From Frankia sp. RB7 (GTDB lineage Bacteria > Pseudomonadota > Alphaproteobacteria > Rhizobiales > Xanthobacteraceae), in assembly GCA_030403585.1 (NCBI GenBank), contig JAUEPE010000029.1, positions 16,722 through 80,721 on the forward strand: a DNA stretch of 64,000 nucleotides, given 5' to 3'. A program made the translations under genes and the position numbers. Under the pieces are notes generated by a model. It had not been told where the DNA came from. It did no database searches and was given only the letters and a program-made list of their open reading frames with translations. Shown here piece by piece: positions 7,824 through 16,347 of the stretch (positions are counted from its first letter, which is position 1; each line of letters begins with the position of its first letter).

Positions 7824-9068
7824 TCACGCTCCGCCGCACGCGGTCAGCGGATCGTAGTCGGGCCGCATCAGCATCGCGTGGAGCTGCCGCCGGCGGATAC
7901 CCATATTGCCACCGTCGAAGATCGGCAGCGCCAATGCGTCCTGCAACAAGCGGCCGAACGGCGCCGCGTGGTCATAGCTGTCGATGCCGACCACGCGCAT
8001 CAGGTCGGTGATGACCCGCACCGCGGCCTCGGAGCCGAAGATCTTGGCCTGGACCGCGAGCTCGTCGGCACCGGGCGACTGCGTATCGAGCGCTTGGCAA
8101 GCCCGCCAGCTCAGGTAGCGTGCGGCTTCGATCGTAGTCTTGGCATCGGCGAGTGCATAGCCGACCGCCTGATGCTCGATGATCGCCTGCGCCCCGCCGC
8201 GCTTCTCGGTGCGGGCAAAATGCAATGCATAGTCGAAAGCGGCCCGCATCAGGGCGACGCCGAAGATGCCGACCAGCGCCGCCGTGCCGGTGAAGGCGGC
8301 AGACGCCAGCATCAAGCCGCCCCCCTCCTGCCCGAGCAGATTGCCGTGCGGCGTGGTGACGTCACGCAGGCTGAATTCCGGCACGAGGTGAGCGCGGTGG
8401 CCGATCGAATCGATAGCGCCTTCGAACACGATGCCGGGCACCGGGCCTTCGACCGCAATGATGGAGACACCCTGCTCCGGCGGCGCGGCGGGATTGGTCC
8501 GGCACACCACGCACAACACATCGGCGCCGTTGCGATCCCAACCGGTGGCGGACGACACCCATTTCTTGCGGCCGTTGATGACCCAATTGCCGAGCTCGCG
8601 TTTGGCGGTGGTGCGCACACCCTCGCCCGGCGGCAGTGCGGCGGCATTGGCGCTGCCGCCCGGCTCCGAGGAACAGAAGCCCGCAAGCGGAGCGCCGTTC
8701 GTCTTCAGGAACGGTGCAAGCAGGCGCGCGCATTGCTCCGGCGTACCGCCAAGCAGAATCGGCAGCAGACCGAGCACCGTGCCGAGCATGGTCAGCGTCA
8801 CGCTCGGATTCACCGCGTAGAATTCTTCCGCCAGGATCGCCATGTCGACAAGGCCGGCATTGTCACCGCCTGCCGGCGCCGGAATGCATTTGCGTAGATA
8901 ACCGGCAGAGACCATCGCCTCATAAGTCGGCTTCGTCGCGAGGAAGCGCTCTTCCGGTGTCGCCAGCAACTCGGCCTTGCGGGCGTCGGCCAAGACCTCC
9001 GCGGCGAATTTTCGCGATTGAAGCTGCAACGCGCGCTGTGCAGGTGAAAGCGTGAAGTCAATCGCCAT
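7824..9068 (-). CDS. Acyl-CoA dehydrogenase family flavoprotein with altered catalytic-base region
   Basis: The predicted product has 414 residues, full length for the family. It has the N-terminal helical domain, the FAD/substrate motif as FCSSEPGGSAN (131-141) in place of the usual (L/F)T-E-P-X-(A/S)-GSD, a middle beta domain (NGRKKWVSSA at 165-174) and a C-terminal helical bundle. At the place of the MCAD catalytic glutamate (Tyr-Glu-Gly-Thr) it has FDGGNMGIRRRQ, giving Asp385. It could therefore be an atypical dehydrogenase or a related flavin enzyme. It is followed by the hydrolase gene and preceded by an AraC regulator on the same strand, which hints at a small catabolic unit. Confidence 0.85.
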   Translation of the reverse strand: MAIDFTLSPAQRALQLQSRKFAAEVLADARKAELLATPEERFLATKPTYEAMVSAGYLRKCIPAPAGGDNAGLVDMAILAEEFYAVNPSVTLTMLGTVLGLLPILLGGTPEQCARLLAPFLKTNGAPLAGFCSSEPGGSANAAALPPGEGVRTTAKRELGNWVINGRKKWVSSATGWDRNGADVLCVVCRTNPAAPPEQGVSIIAVEGPVPGIVFEGAIDSIGHRAHLVPEFSLRDVTTPHGNLLGQEGGGLMLASAAFTGTAALVGIFGVALMRAAFDYALHFARTEKRGGAQAIIEHQAVGYALADAKTTIEAARYLSWRACQALDTQSPGADELAVQAKIFGSEAAVRVITDLMRVVGIDSYDHAAPFGRLLQDALALPIFDGGNMGIRRRQLHAMLMRPDYDPLTACGGA

Positions 9069-9163
9069 CGAGCATCTCCGTCGCTCCGGCAGGTCACCAA
9101 AGTGAGCCGGACGAGGGCGGAAAATCTTGGTCGGCAGCGACCGAATTCTTGGCTGGAGGTGAA

Positions 9164-10096
9164 CTACTCGCCCTTCCCCTTCGTCTTGCGAAAGTCGCGC
9201 GGGGCGAGGCCGTGGCTGCGCTTGAAGAGGCGATTGAAGTGCGAGATGTCGGAAAAGCCGGCCTCATACGCAATCGCAGAGATGGTCTTGTGACGATGCT
9301 GCGCGTCGAGCAGGTCGCGGGCGCAGACCAGGATCCGCCGGTCGCTGACATGCTCGCCGACGGAGCGGCCGGTCGTGACGAACAGTTGGTGCACATAGCG
9401 CTCCGAGCAGCGGAACTTGCGGGCAAGCGCTTCGGCGTCGAGACCAGGATCGTCGCTGTGGCGGTCGATATGGTCGAGCATCATCGACAGCAGCACGGGC
9501 ACATGCACGCGCGCGACCGGCATTTCACCGAGCATCTCCGGTGCATGCGCGATCAGCTCGACCAGATGCGTGCCGCTGCTGGCCGCAATTGCGGGGGCGG
9601 CCAGGCAAAGCTCGGCATAGCCTGCGAGCGTGCGCGACAATGCGCGGCCCTTCTCCGTCCTCGACAGTGCGAGCCGCGGAGAATCCGCAAAGCTCTTTGG
9701 CAGGCGCCGCCGCGGCACGGCGAAGCAAAAGAGGCGGAAGTCGCGACCGTTGGCAATCTCGAACGGCTCGGTCGTATCGGCGACCGCGAGGTCACCGGGC
9801 GCACAGACCTGCTCGTGTCCCCGCTGCGTCGTGCGGCCCAGACCCTCGAGCTGGAGATTGATGAAGCAGAGATCGTCCGTACACCGCGCGATATGGGGCC
9901 GCAGCCTGAGAACGCTGTGGCCCGTAGCTTTCACCAGCGAAATCTGGACCGGCGCGGCGTCGGTACGCGCGATCGCGCCTTCGAAGGGACGGTCGTCGAT
10001 CTTGCGCGGCTCAAGCCGGACGAAGGCAGCAGCGAGATCGTCGGCCCAGCTCCCGAAGGGCTGATCGACACGAGAGGGCTTGGCTGACCATTCCAT
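9164..10096 (-). CDS. AraC family transcriptional regulator
   Basis: The predicted product has 310 residues from ATG 10096; the frame stays open further upstream but that extension looks non-coding. The N-terminal part (about 30-190) resembles the AraC-binding-like domain (AraC_binding_2), with RLRPHIARCTDDLCFINLQ and later QVCAPGDLAVADTTEPF. The C-terminal 100 residues hold the double helix-turn-helix: LDAEALARKFRCSERYVHQL and then ISAIAYEAGFSDISHFNRLF with PRDF, the AraC signature. It lies 95 bp upstream of the acyl-CoA dehydrogenase-like gene on the same strand and probably regulates it; the effector is unknown. Confidence 0.9.
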   Translation of the reverse strand: MEWSAKPSRVDQPFGSWADDLAAAFVRLEPRKIDDRPFEGAIARTDAAPVQISLVKATGHSVLRLRPHIARCTDDLCFINLQLEGLGRTTQRGHEQVCAPGDLAVADTTEPFEIANGRDFRLFCFAVPRRRLPKSFADSPRLALSRTEKGRALSRTLAGYAELCLAAPAIAASSGTHLVELIAHAPEMLGEMPVARVHVPVLLSMMLDHIDRHSDDPGLDAEALARKFRCSERYVHQLFVTTGRSVGEHVSDRRILVCARDLLDAQHRHKTISAIAYEAGFSDISHFNRLFKRSHGLAPRDFRKTKGKGE

Positions 10097-10222
10097 AGGT
10101 GCGCCCCGGAATGAGGAATTTGCGTGAGCAAATTCAGATTGGACGACCCGGCAGAGCAGAAGGATAGCTTTTGGCGGACAACCGGTCAAATTTGGTACGC
10201 GGGCAGCATGCGACCACAACAT

Positions 10223-10294
10223 CATTGCGAGCGCAGCAAAGATTCCAGACTGCTTTCCGCAGGGACTCTGTATTGCTTCGCTCCGCTCGCAATG
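10223..10294. repeat. Dispersed-type intergenic palindrome
   Basis: Outer arms CATTGCGAGCG and CGCTCGCAATG are perfectly complementary and enclose inner partial complementarity (GATTCCAGACTG against ACTCTGTATTGC). This resembles intergenic palindromic repeats seen many times in bradyrhizobial genomes, but copy number cannot be checked here. It lies between the AraC gene start and the end of the DUF2147 gene. Confidence 0.6.
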
Positions 10295-10349
10295 ACGGAA
10301 TTCGCAGCAATGCGGCGGGACAAATCATCGCCCCGGCGAGGGAACGTCC

Positions 10350-10919
10350 CTACTTCGCCTTGGCCTGAAGCGGCTTCGGCGGAGGCACTTGTGCCCATTC
10401 CTTGTCGGCACAGGGACCATTGAGATCGCCGGTAAGACCAATGAGCTGGCCGGGTTGGGCGTCGAGGGTCTGCTGCCACGTCTGGGTCTGGCACAACAGC
10501 TTGATCAAGCATCCCTTGAGCTTGCGGCGGTCGGCGGATTCGCGCCACAGCGAGACCGAATAGAACTTGCCGTCCTCGGCGTTATAGATGTCGCCGGCGA
10601 ACCGGCCCTCGGGCGTTGCCTGCAGGCCCATGATCAGCTGCTGGCCCAGCAGCGCGCGGGCACGCTTGTCGGGGTCCGGATTTTCCTTGTCGCGAAGAGA
10701 CTGCCCGCGATTGTCGGCCGGTTCCTTCATCCAGACGATGAAGCCGCAGATGCGGTCGCGCGAGGGGCCGCAGCGCTCGAGCCTGATGCGCGCGCGTCCG
10801 TCTTCGACGAGCCAGGTGCCGCTGGGATCATTGGGCGTGACGGCGCCGGCGCGGCCGCCGAGCACCATCATCACGACGGTGATGGCGACGCGCAGCACGA
10901 AGCGAAGGAGGAGATTCAT
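10350..10919 (-). CDS. DUF2147-type exported protein
   Basis: The predicted product is 189 residues from ATG 10919, with AAAGG about ten bases upstream; an in-frame GTG three codons earlier is possible. A signal peptide (LLLRFVLRVAITVVMMVLG, cleavage near GGRAGA) is followed by the DUF2147 layout: PSGTWLVEDGRARIRLERCG near the mature start, CGFIVWMKEP, a LLGQQLIMGL segment, GDIYNAEDGKFYSVSLW and KGCLIKLLCQTQTW. Family members are periplasmic proteins of unknown function with a predicted beta-barrel-like fold. It follows the DUF3313 lipoprotein gene after 32 bp and is probably cotranscribed with it. Confidence 0.8.
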   Translation of the reverse strand: MNLLLRFVLRVAITVVMMVLGGRAGAVTPNDPSGTWLVEDGRARIRLERCGPSRDRICGFIVWMKEPADNRGQSLRDKENPDPDKRARALLGQQLIMGLQATPEGRFAGDIYNAEDGKFYSVSLWRESADRRKLKGCLIKLLCQTQTWQQTLDAQPGQLIGLTGDLNGPCADKEWAQVPPPKPLQAKAK

Positions 10920-10951
10920 CAGCGGCACCTTTCGTTGATTGGGTTGCGGCG

Positions 10952-11614
10952 TCAGTTCAATTGCGCCATCAGCGCGTCGGCGCCCTCGTCGACGCCGGCA
11001 TTGGCCGCCGCGAGCGCGCCGACACTCGCCTTGATGTCGTAGGCGCCGGGGTATTGCTTGGTGACGTAGGCGCTGATCAGACGCGAGGTCCCGGCGTCAA
11101 AGATCTCGACGCCATAGATGACCGATCCGGTCATCATGCCCTCGCCGTCGCGTGCCGCCTGCACGCCGTTGTAGACCGCGCCGGCCATGTCGAAGCGGGA
11201 GAGCGTGCCGAGCACCGGCGTGTTGGTGACCGCGCCGGTGAGCGTCAGCCTGATCCGCAGGGTGTTCGGCGCGCGCTCGCGCACCAGCATGAGGCGGCCG
11301 TGCAGTCGCTCGGCGAAGCGGGTCTGCATGTAGGCGGCGAGCGTCGCCTTGTCTTGGTCGGACATGTCGCCGAACTGATGATCCTTGCCGCGATAGACCA
11401 CGACGGGTTCGAGGATCACTTTGTTATAGGCGCGCCAGTCGACCGGCGTAGAATAGCGATAGGGCACGCGGCCAGAAGCGTCCGACTTGTCGGGCGCCAT
11501 GTAGGCGGACGACGCCATCTCCGAATAGGGCACGGGCGCGACCGAGGCGCAGCCGGTCACGGCCGCACCAAGCATCAACGTTCCCAGACCGCGCAGGGCG
11601 ATCGAGCAATCCAT
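10952..11614 (-). CDS. DUF3313-type lipoprotein
   Basis: The predicted product has 220 residues. The N-terminus has a short hydrophobic stretch ending in the lipobox VTGC near residue 22, so it should be lipidated and sorted to the outer membrane or periplasmic face. The mature part has the pattern VDWRAYNKVILEPVVVYRG, MQTRFAERLHG and LRIRLTLTGAVTNTPVLGTL, characteristic of DUF3313 proteins, whose function is unknown. It begins an apparent two-gene unit with the DUF2147 gene. A TetR-type palindrome lies about 150 bp upstream of its start. Confidence 0.8.
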   Translation of the reverse strand: MDCSIALRGLGTLMLGAAVTGCASVAPVPYSEMASSAYMAPDKSDASGRVPYRYSTPVDWRAYNKVILEPVVVYRGKDHQFGDMSDQDKATLAAYMQTRFAERLHGRLMLVRERAPNTLRIRLTLTGAVTNTPVLGTLSRFDMAGAVYNGVQAARDGEGMMTGSVIYGVEIFDAGTSRLISAYVTKQYPGAYDIKASVGALAAANAGVDEGADALMAQLN

Positions 11615-11765
11615 TCCAGAAACTCCTCTTGCGGCTTCTCGAAAGGCAGTGGCGGCCGCAACCGCGTGTGGGAGCAGACGCGGCTGCGACCTTCACCTTT
11701 GCCAACCCAAGGCATCGTCCGGGCCAATTCAGAAGCCTTGGGTCGCCTCAGTGTTTCCGTTTATA

Positions 11766-11783
11766 AAACCGACCAGTTGGTTT
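11766..11783. promoter_or_regulatory. Imperfect palindrome, candidate TetR-type operator
   Basis: AAACCGACCAGTTGGTTT is an imperfect palindrome (seven of nine paired positions) of the size and base content bound by TetR-family repressors. It lies between the tetR-like gene stop and the DUF3313 lipoprotein start, so it is placed to control the lipoprotein unit. Which regulator binds it is unknown. Confidence 0.4.
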
Positions 11784-11867
11784 GTAAAGTGCCAAGACGG
11801 CGTCCTGGCACATTTGGCCGCAGGCGCGACTTTGGGCAGCGGTCAGCAGGAATATGTTAACGATGAA

Positions 11868-12506
11868 TCAGACGCGCTTGCGCGGAGTCGCGGCCTTTGC
11901 CGCAGAAGCCGAAGCAGATTTGGCGGGGCGCGTTGCGGCTGGATGTTCGAGACCGCTCCACTGCTTGTCGTCAAGCAGACGCGCGAACAGGCGATCATGC
12001 TCGGCCTTGCTCAGCGGAGACATGCCGAACAGGCCGCTCAGCAACAGGCCTCTCGCAGCGGCCCAACGCAACAACGCCAGATCCGGATCGGCGGCCTCGG
12101 CCTTGATGGCCGCGACCCGCCTCATCTCGCGGTCGCGCGGCAGAGACATCAGACCGGGGTTCTCGACCATGGCGGCAACCAGCGCCAGTGCAGCCGAATT
12201 CGGCGCGCTTGCGGCTTCGCGCACCGTGGCGAGCTGAGTGGCGAGCTCGGGATTCGCGGAAGTTGCGCTCACCTTCGCCTGATAGCTGTTCGAAAACTGC
12301 TCGAAATGGGCCATCTGCCGCTCCAGCAGCGCCTTCAGCACCGCTTCCTTGGTGCGGAACTGGTGCATCACGCCGCCCTTGCTCAGGCCGCTCTCGCGCG
12401 CGATCGCATCGAGCGTCAGCCGGCCGGGTCCGTCGCGCGCGATGATCGCGATGGCCGCCTCGAGCGCAGCGTTGCGGGATCGTTCGGAGCGTGTGGCGTT
12501 GTCCAT
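11868..12506 (-). CDS. TetR/AcrR family transcriptional regulator
   Basis: The predicted product has 212 residues. I chose ATG 12506, preceded by GGAGAC at a good distance, over an upstream TTG. The N-terminal helix-turn-helix is clear: ALEAAIAIIARDGPGRLTLD, then AIARESGLSKGGVMHQFRTKEAVL, the TetR recognition-helix pattern. The C-terminal two thirds is helical with a variable ligand domain, and the last 20 residues are a Lys/Ala-rich tail. It is divergent from the peptide-type ABC importer operon and has a palindrome over its own ribosome site. Confidence 0.88.
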   Translation of the reverse strand: MDNATRSERSRNAALEAAIAIIARDGPGRLTLDAIARESGLSKGGVMHQFRTKEAVLKALLERQMAHFEQFSNSYQAKVSATSANPELATQLATVREAASAPNSAALALVAAMVENPGLMSLPRDREMRRVAAIKAEAADPDLALLRWAAARGLLLSGLFGMSPLSKAEHDRLFARLLDDKQWSGLEHPAATRPAKSASASAAKAATPRKRV

Positions 12507-12512
12507 GGCCGA

Positions 12513-12529
12513 CTTGTCTCCATGACAAG
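12513..12529. promoter_or_regulatory. Perfect palindrome at the tetR ribosome site, candidate autoregulatory operator
   Basis: CTTGTC-TCCAT-GACAAG has perfect 6-bp arms and lies 7 bp upstream of the tetR ATG, covering its ribosome binding site. It also lies in the 216-bp divergent region shared with the ABC importer. A role as TetR operator is inferred from position and symmetry. Confidence 0.45.
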
Positions 12530-12722
12530 ACAATGAATCAAGTGAAAACAGGACGCGCTGTACATTTTTTGTGCGAACACTGTCGAGACTTTCATCTTGC
12601 GGCGCCGAACGGGACTATGTGAGCTTCGGTGGTGGATGGGGACTGGGATGGGCCGGCCGTGGCTTCGCGCGCGAAGACGTTGCGAAGCGCTTACGGCCGG
12701 TCTTGCTTGAGAAAGATACGAC

Positions 12723-14273
12723 ATGTCGAAACGAGTGTTGCTTGGTCTCCTGCTGGCTTGCGGGCTTACGGCCTCGGCGCTGGCGCAAGAGCCCAAAATG
12801 GGTGGCGTGATCAATGCCGTGATCCAGCCCGAACCACCCGGCCTGATGCTTGCGATGATCCAGAACGGTCCGACCCAGATGGTGTCGGGCAACATCTTCG
12901 AAGGCCTGCTGCGCTACAGCCCCAAGCTCGAGCCGCAACCGGAGCTCGCCGAGAGCTGGAGCGTGAGCGAGGACGCCAAGACCTACACTTTCAAGCTCAG
13001 GAAGGGCGTCACCTGGCATGACGGCAAGCCCTTCACCGCGGCCGACGTGTTGTTCTCGATCGAGATGCTGAAGCAGACGCATGCGCGCGCCCGCGCCAAC
13101 CTCGTGCAGGTCGACAAGGTCGAGGCGCCCGACGACTACACCGTGGTGTTCACGCTGAAGCAGCCGTTCGGCCCGTTCCTCGGCATCTTCGAGGTCGGCT
13201 CGATGCCGATGGTGCCGAAACATCTCTATGAAGGCACCGACTGGAAGACCAATCCCTACAACAACGCGCCGGTCGGCACCGGCCCCTTCATGTTCAAGGA
13301 ATGGCAGAAGGGCTCGTTTATTCGGCTGGTCAAGAACCCGAACTATTACGAGAAGGGCAAGCCCTATATCGACGAGATCTACTGGCAGATCATCCCCGAC
13401 GCCGCCGCGCGTTCGGTGGCCTACGAAACCGGCAAGGTCGACGTGCTGCCCGGCGGCTCGGTCGAGAACTTCGACGTTCCGCGGCTGTCCAAGCTGAAGG
13501 ACACCTGCGTCACCGGCGCGGGCTGGGAGTTCTTCTCGCCACTGGCCTGGCTGTGGCTGAACAACCGCCAGGGGCCGCTGGCCGACAAGCGGGTGCGGCA
13601 GGCGATCATGTACGCGATCGACCGCGATTTCGCCAAGGACGTGATCTGGAACGGGCTCGGCAAGGTCGCAACCGGTCCCTCGGCTTCGACCATCAAATAC
13701 TACACCGACGACGTGCCGAAATACGCTTACAACCCGGCCAAGGCCAAGGCGCTGCTGAAGGAAACCGGCTACAAGGGCGAGAAGATCCGCATCCTGCCGC
13801 TCGCCTATGGCGAGACCTGGCAGCGCTGGGGTGAAGCCGTGAAGCAGAACCTGATGGACGTCGGCATGAACATCGAGACGATCTCGACCGACGTTGCCGG
13901 CGGCAACCAGAAGATTGGCGACTGGGACTACGATATCGCCTTCACCTATCTCTACCAGTACGGCGATCCCGCGCTCGGTGTCGGCCGCAACTACGTCTCC
14001 AGCGCCATCGCCAAGGGCCAAGTGTTCAACAATGTCGAGGGCTATTCCAACCCCGAAATCGACAAGCTGTTCGCCGACGGCGCGGTCGCAACGCCCGACT
14101 CCAAGCGCAAGGAGATCTACGACAAGGCGCAGAAGATCCTGGTCGAGGACGTGCCGGTGGCCTGGATGCTCGAGCTGCAATTCCCGACCATCATGCGCTG
14201 CAAGGTCAAGAATCTGATCACCACCGGGATCGGGGTCAATGACGGCTTCAAGGACGCATGGCTCGACAAATGA
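12723..14273 (+). CDS. Peptide/nickel-type ABC transporter substrate-binding protein (SBP family 5)
   Basis: The predicted product has 516 residues with a Sec signal peptide (LLGLLLACGLTASALA, cleavage near 21). The mature protein follows the family-5 pattern: GLLRYSPKLEPQPELAESW, YTFKLRKGVTWHDGKPFTAA, GTGPFMFKEW, then VRQAIMYAIDRD near residue 300. It binds the substrate in the periplasm and hands it to the permeases encoded next. It is the first gene of an operon with two permeases and a double ATPase. Binding specificity (dipeptide, oligopeptide, opine or other) cannot be read. Confidence 0.9.
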   Translation: MSKRVLLGLLLACGLTASALAQEPKMGGVINAVIQPEPPGLMLAMIQNGPTQMVSGNIFEGLLRYSPKLEPQPELAESWSVSEDAKTYTFKLRKGVTWHDGKPFTAADVLFSIEMLKQTHARARANLVQVDKVEAPDDYTVVFTLKQPFGPFLGIFEVGSMPMVPKHLYEGTDWKTNPYNNAPVGTGPFMFKEWQKGSFIRLVKNPNYYEKGKPYIDEIYWQIIPDAAARSVAYETGKVDVLPGGSVENFDVPRLSKLKDTCVTGAGWEFFSPLAWLWLNNRQGPLADKRVRQAIMYAIDRDFAKDVIWNGLGKVATGPSASTIKYYTDDVPKYAYNPAKAKALLKETGYKGEKIRILPLAYGETWQRWGEAVKQNLMDVGMNIETISTDVAGGNQKIGDWDYDIAFTYLYQYGDPALGVGRNYVSSAIAKGQVFNNVEGYSNPEIDKLFADGAVATPDSKRKEIYDKAQKILVEDVPVAWMLELQFPTIMRCKVKNLITTGIGVNDGFKDAWLDK

Positions 14274-14346
14274 CGGCGCTTCGCGTCTGATCTTTCTGCT
14301 ATGGCTTTCGCCAAATGATCTCTGATCGAGCCGCAAACTCGCTGCA

Positions 14347-14489
14347 CCTCTCCCGCTTGCGGGGGAGGTCGACGCGCGACGGGCGATGCGAAGAATCGTC
14401 CCTAGCGCGGCGGGTGGGGGCTCTCTCCACTCGAAGACCCCCACTGCGGAAGCACCCCCACCCCAACCCTCCCCCGCAAACGGGAGAGG
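14347..14489. repeat. Long nested palindromic intergenic repeat within the ABC operon
   Basis: Left arm 14347-14368 and right arm 14468-14489 are complementary over 22 bp with one mismatch, built on CTCTCCCGCTTGCGGGGGAG. The interior contains GACGCGCGACGGGCGATGCG and GGTGGGGGCTCTCTCC, also present in similar form in the repeat at 24767-24900. It occupies the gap between the binding-protein and permease genes, where a strong hairpin could raise expression of the binding protein over the permeases. Confidence 0.75.
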
Positions 14490-14539
14490 GGGCGCACCAC
14501 CGTCGCGGTGGCACTCAAGTCAAACAAGCGTCGCTCTAA

Positions 14540-15511
14540 ATGCTCTCCTTCGTCGCCCAGCGCGTCGTGAAGGGCGTGATCGTCCTGCTCGCGATCGTCG
14601 TCCTCAATTTCTTCCTGATCCGGCTTGCGCCCGGCGATCCCGCTGTCGTGATGGCGGGCGAGGCCGGCGCCAGCGATCAAGTCTTCGTCCAGCAGCTCCG
14701 GGAAAAGTTCGGCCTCGACAAGCCGCTGCCCGAGCAGCTGTTCATCTACGTCAAGGGCATCGCGACCCTCGACCTCGGCTTCTCCTTCCGCCAGCAGGCG
14801 CCGGTGTCGAAGCTGATCATGGAGCGCCTGCCGGCGACGCTGCTATTGACGCTGACGGCGTTCGCGATCTCGCTCGTGCTCGGCGTCCTGTTCGGCACTT
14901 TCGCCGCCCGTTTCGCCGGGACCTTACTCGACACAGCCATCACGATCTTCGCGTTGATCTTTTACGCCATGCCGATCTTCTGGGTGGCGCTGATGGGAAT
15001 CCTGCTGTTCTCGGTCACGGTCGACTGGCTGCCGAGCTTCGGTTACGAGACGGTCGGCGCCAATTTCACCGGCTTTGCCCATGTGATCGACGTCGCAAAG
15101 CACCTGATCATGCCGGCGATGACGCTCGGCCTGTTCTTCATGGCGACCTACACCCGCATGACGCGTGCCTCGATGCTGGAGGTGAAGCGGCTCGACTTCG
15201 TCAAGACCGCGCGCGCCAAGGGGCTTTCCGACGGAGTGATCCAACGCCGCCATGTGCTGCGCAACGCGCTGCTCCCCGTCGTCACGCTCGCCGGCGTCCA
15301 TGCCGGCACGCTGATCGGCGGCGCCGTCATCACCGAGACCGTGTTTGCCTGGCCCGGCATTGGGCGTCTGATGTACGACGCGCTGCTGCAGCGTGACTAC
15401 AATCTGCTCCTCGGCGTCTTCGTGACATGCTCGATCATGGTGCTGATCTTCAACCTCATCACCGACCTCGTCTATCGCCTGGTCGACCCACGCATCGAAT
15501 TCGCCGCATGA
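14540..15511 (+). CDS. ABC transporter permease, DppB/OppB type
   Basis: The predicted product has 323 residues with six predicted membrane segments. The N-terminal motif VKGVIVLLAIVVLNFFLIRL with PGDP and the cytoplasmic EAA loop (MTRASMLEVKRLDFVKTARA, then KGLSD) identify the BPD_transp_1 permease of peptide importers. The C-terminal WPGIGRLMYDALLQRDY is also typical. It pairs with the next permease, whose ATG overlaps its stop codon (ATGA), so the two are translationally coupled. Confidence 0.92.
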   Translation: MLSFVAQRVVKGVIVLLAIVVLNFFLIRLAPGDPAVVMAGEAGASDQVFVQQLREKFGLDKPLPEQLFIYVKGIATLDLGFSFRQQAPVSKLIMERLPATLLLTLTAFAISLVLGVLFGTFAARFAGTLLDTAITIFALIFYAMPIFWVALMGILLFSVTVDWLPSFGYETVGANFTGFAHVIDVAKHLIMPAMTLGLFFMATYTRMTRASMLEVKRLDFVKTARAKGLSDGVIQRRHVLRNALLPVVTLAGVHAGTLIGGAVITETVFAWPGIGRLMYDALLQRDYNLLLGVFVTCSIMVLIFNLITDLVYRLVDPRIEFAA

Positions 15512-16347
15512 AACAGTTCTGGAAATCGATGCTGAGGAGTCCGAGTGGCGTCATCGGGCTGGTCATCCTTGTGCTTGCCATCTCGATTGCGGTGTTCGGG
15601 CCGCTGTTGTTCCCGAACTCGCCATGGCGCATGGTGCAGCGGCCGTTCCTGCCGCCGTTCACGCTCTCGACCGTACCGCTCGGCACCGACGCACTCGGCC
15701 GCGACGTGTTCGCCGGCATGATCTTTGGCGCACGCGTCTCGCTGCTGGTCGGCCTCGTCTCGACGCTGGTCGCACTCGTCGTCGGCGTTCCCATCGGCGC
15801 CATGGCCGGCTATTTCGGCGGCAAGGTCGATGACGCCCTGATGCGCTTCACCGAATTCTTCCAGACCATTCCGAGTTTTGCGCTCGCGATCGTGCTGGTG
15901 GCGATCCTGCAGCCCTCGATCTATTCGATCGTGGCCTCGATCGCAGTGGTGAGCTGGCCGCCGGTCGCGCGCCTCGTCCGCGGCGAGGTGCTGTCGCTGC
16001 GGACGCGGGAATATGTCCAGGCTGCAGTGGTCACCGGACAGAGCAACACCTGGATCATCCTGCGCGAGATCCTGCCCAACGCGCTGTCGCCGGTGATCGT
16101 GCTGGCCTCGCTGATGGTCGCGACCGCGATCCTGTTGGAATCCTCGCTGTCCTTTCTTGGGCTGGGCGATCCCAATCTGATCTCCTGGGGTTACATGGTC
16201 GGCGCGGGCCGCACCGTGATCCGCCAGGCCTGGTGGATCACGGTGTTTCCCGGCGTCGCGATCCTGATCTCGGTGCTCGGGCTGAACCTGATCGGCGAAG
16301 GCCTCAACGACGCGCTCAATCCGCGCCTGTCGCGGGAAGGACGCTGA
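15508..16347 (+). CDS. ABC transporter permease, DppC/OppC type
   Basis: The predicted product has 279 residues. It has an N-terminal membrane segment, the DppC-type LPPFTLSTVPLGTDALGRDVF segment and the EAA loop LRTREYVQAAVVTGQSNTWI with ILPNALSPVIV. The C-terminal ESSLSFLGLGDPNLISWG and LIGEGLNDALNPRL are family signatures. It overlaps the preceding permease by four bases and the ATPase gene by one base, consistent with fixed stoichiometry of the complex. Confidence 0.92.
   Translation: MKQFWKSMLRSPSGVIGLVILVLAISIAVFGPLLFPNSPWRMVQRPFLPPFTLSTVPLGTDALGRDVFAGMIFGARVSLLVGLVSTLVALVVGVPIGAMAGYFGGKVDDALMRFTEFFQTIPSFALAIVLVAILQPSIYSIVASIAVVSWPPVARLVRGEVLSLRTREYVQAAVVTGQSNTWIILREILPNALSPVIVLASLMVATAILLESSLSFLGLGDPNLISWGYMVGAGRTVIRQAWWITVFPGVAILISVLGLNLIGEGLNDALNPRLSREGR

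Noticed and set aside
12615..14444. A 609-codon minus-strand frame opposite the ABC binding protein
   Set aside because: It is antisense to a complete binding-protein gene and has shadow-type composition.
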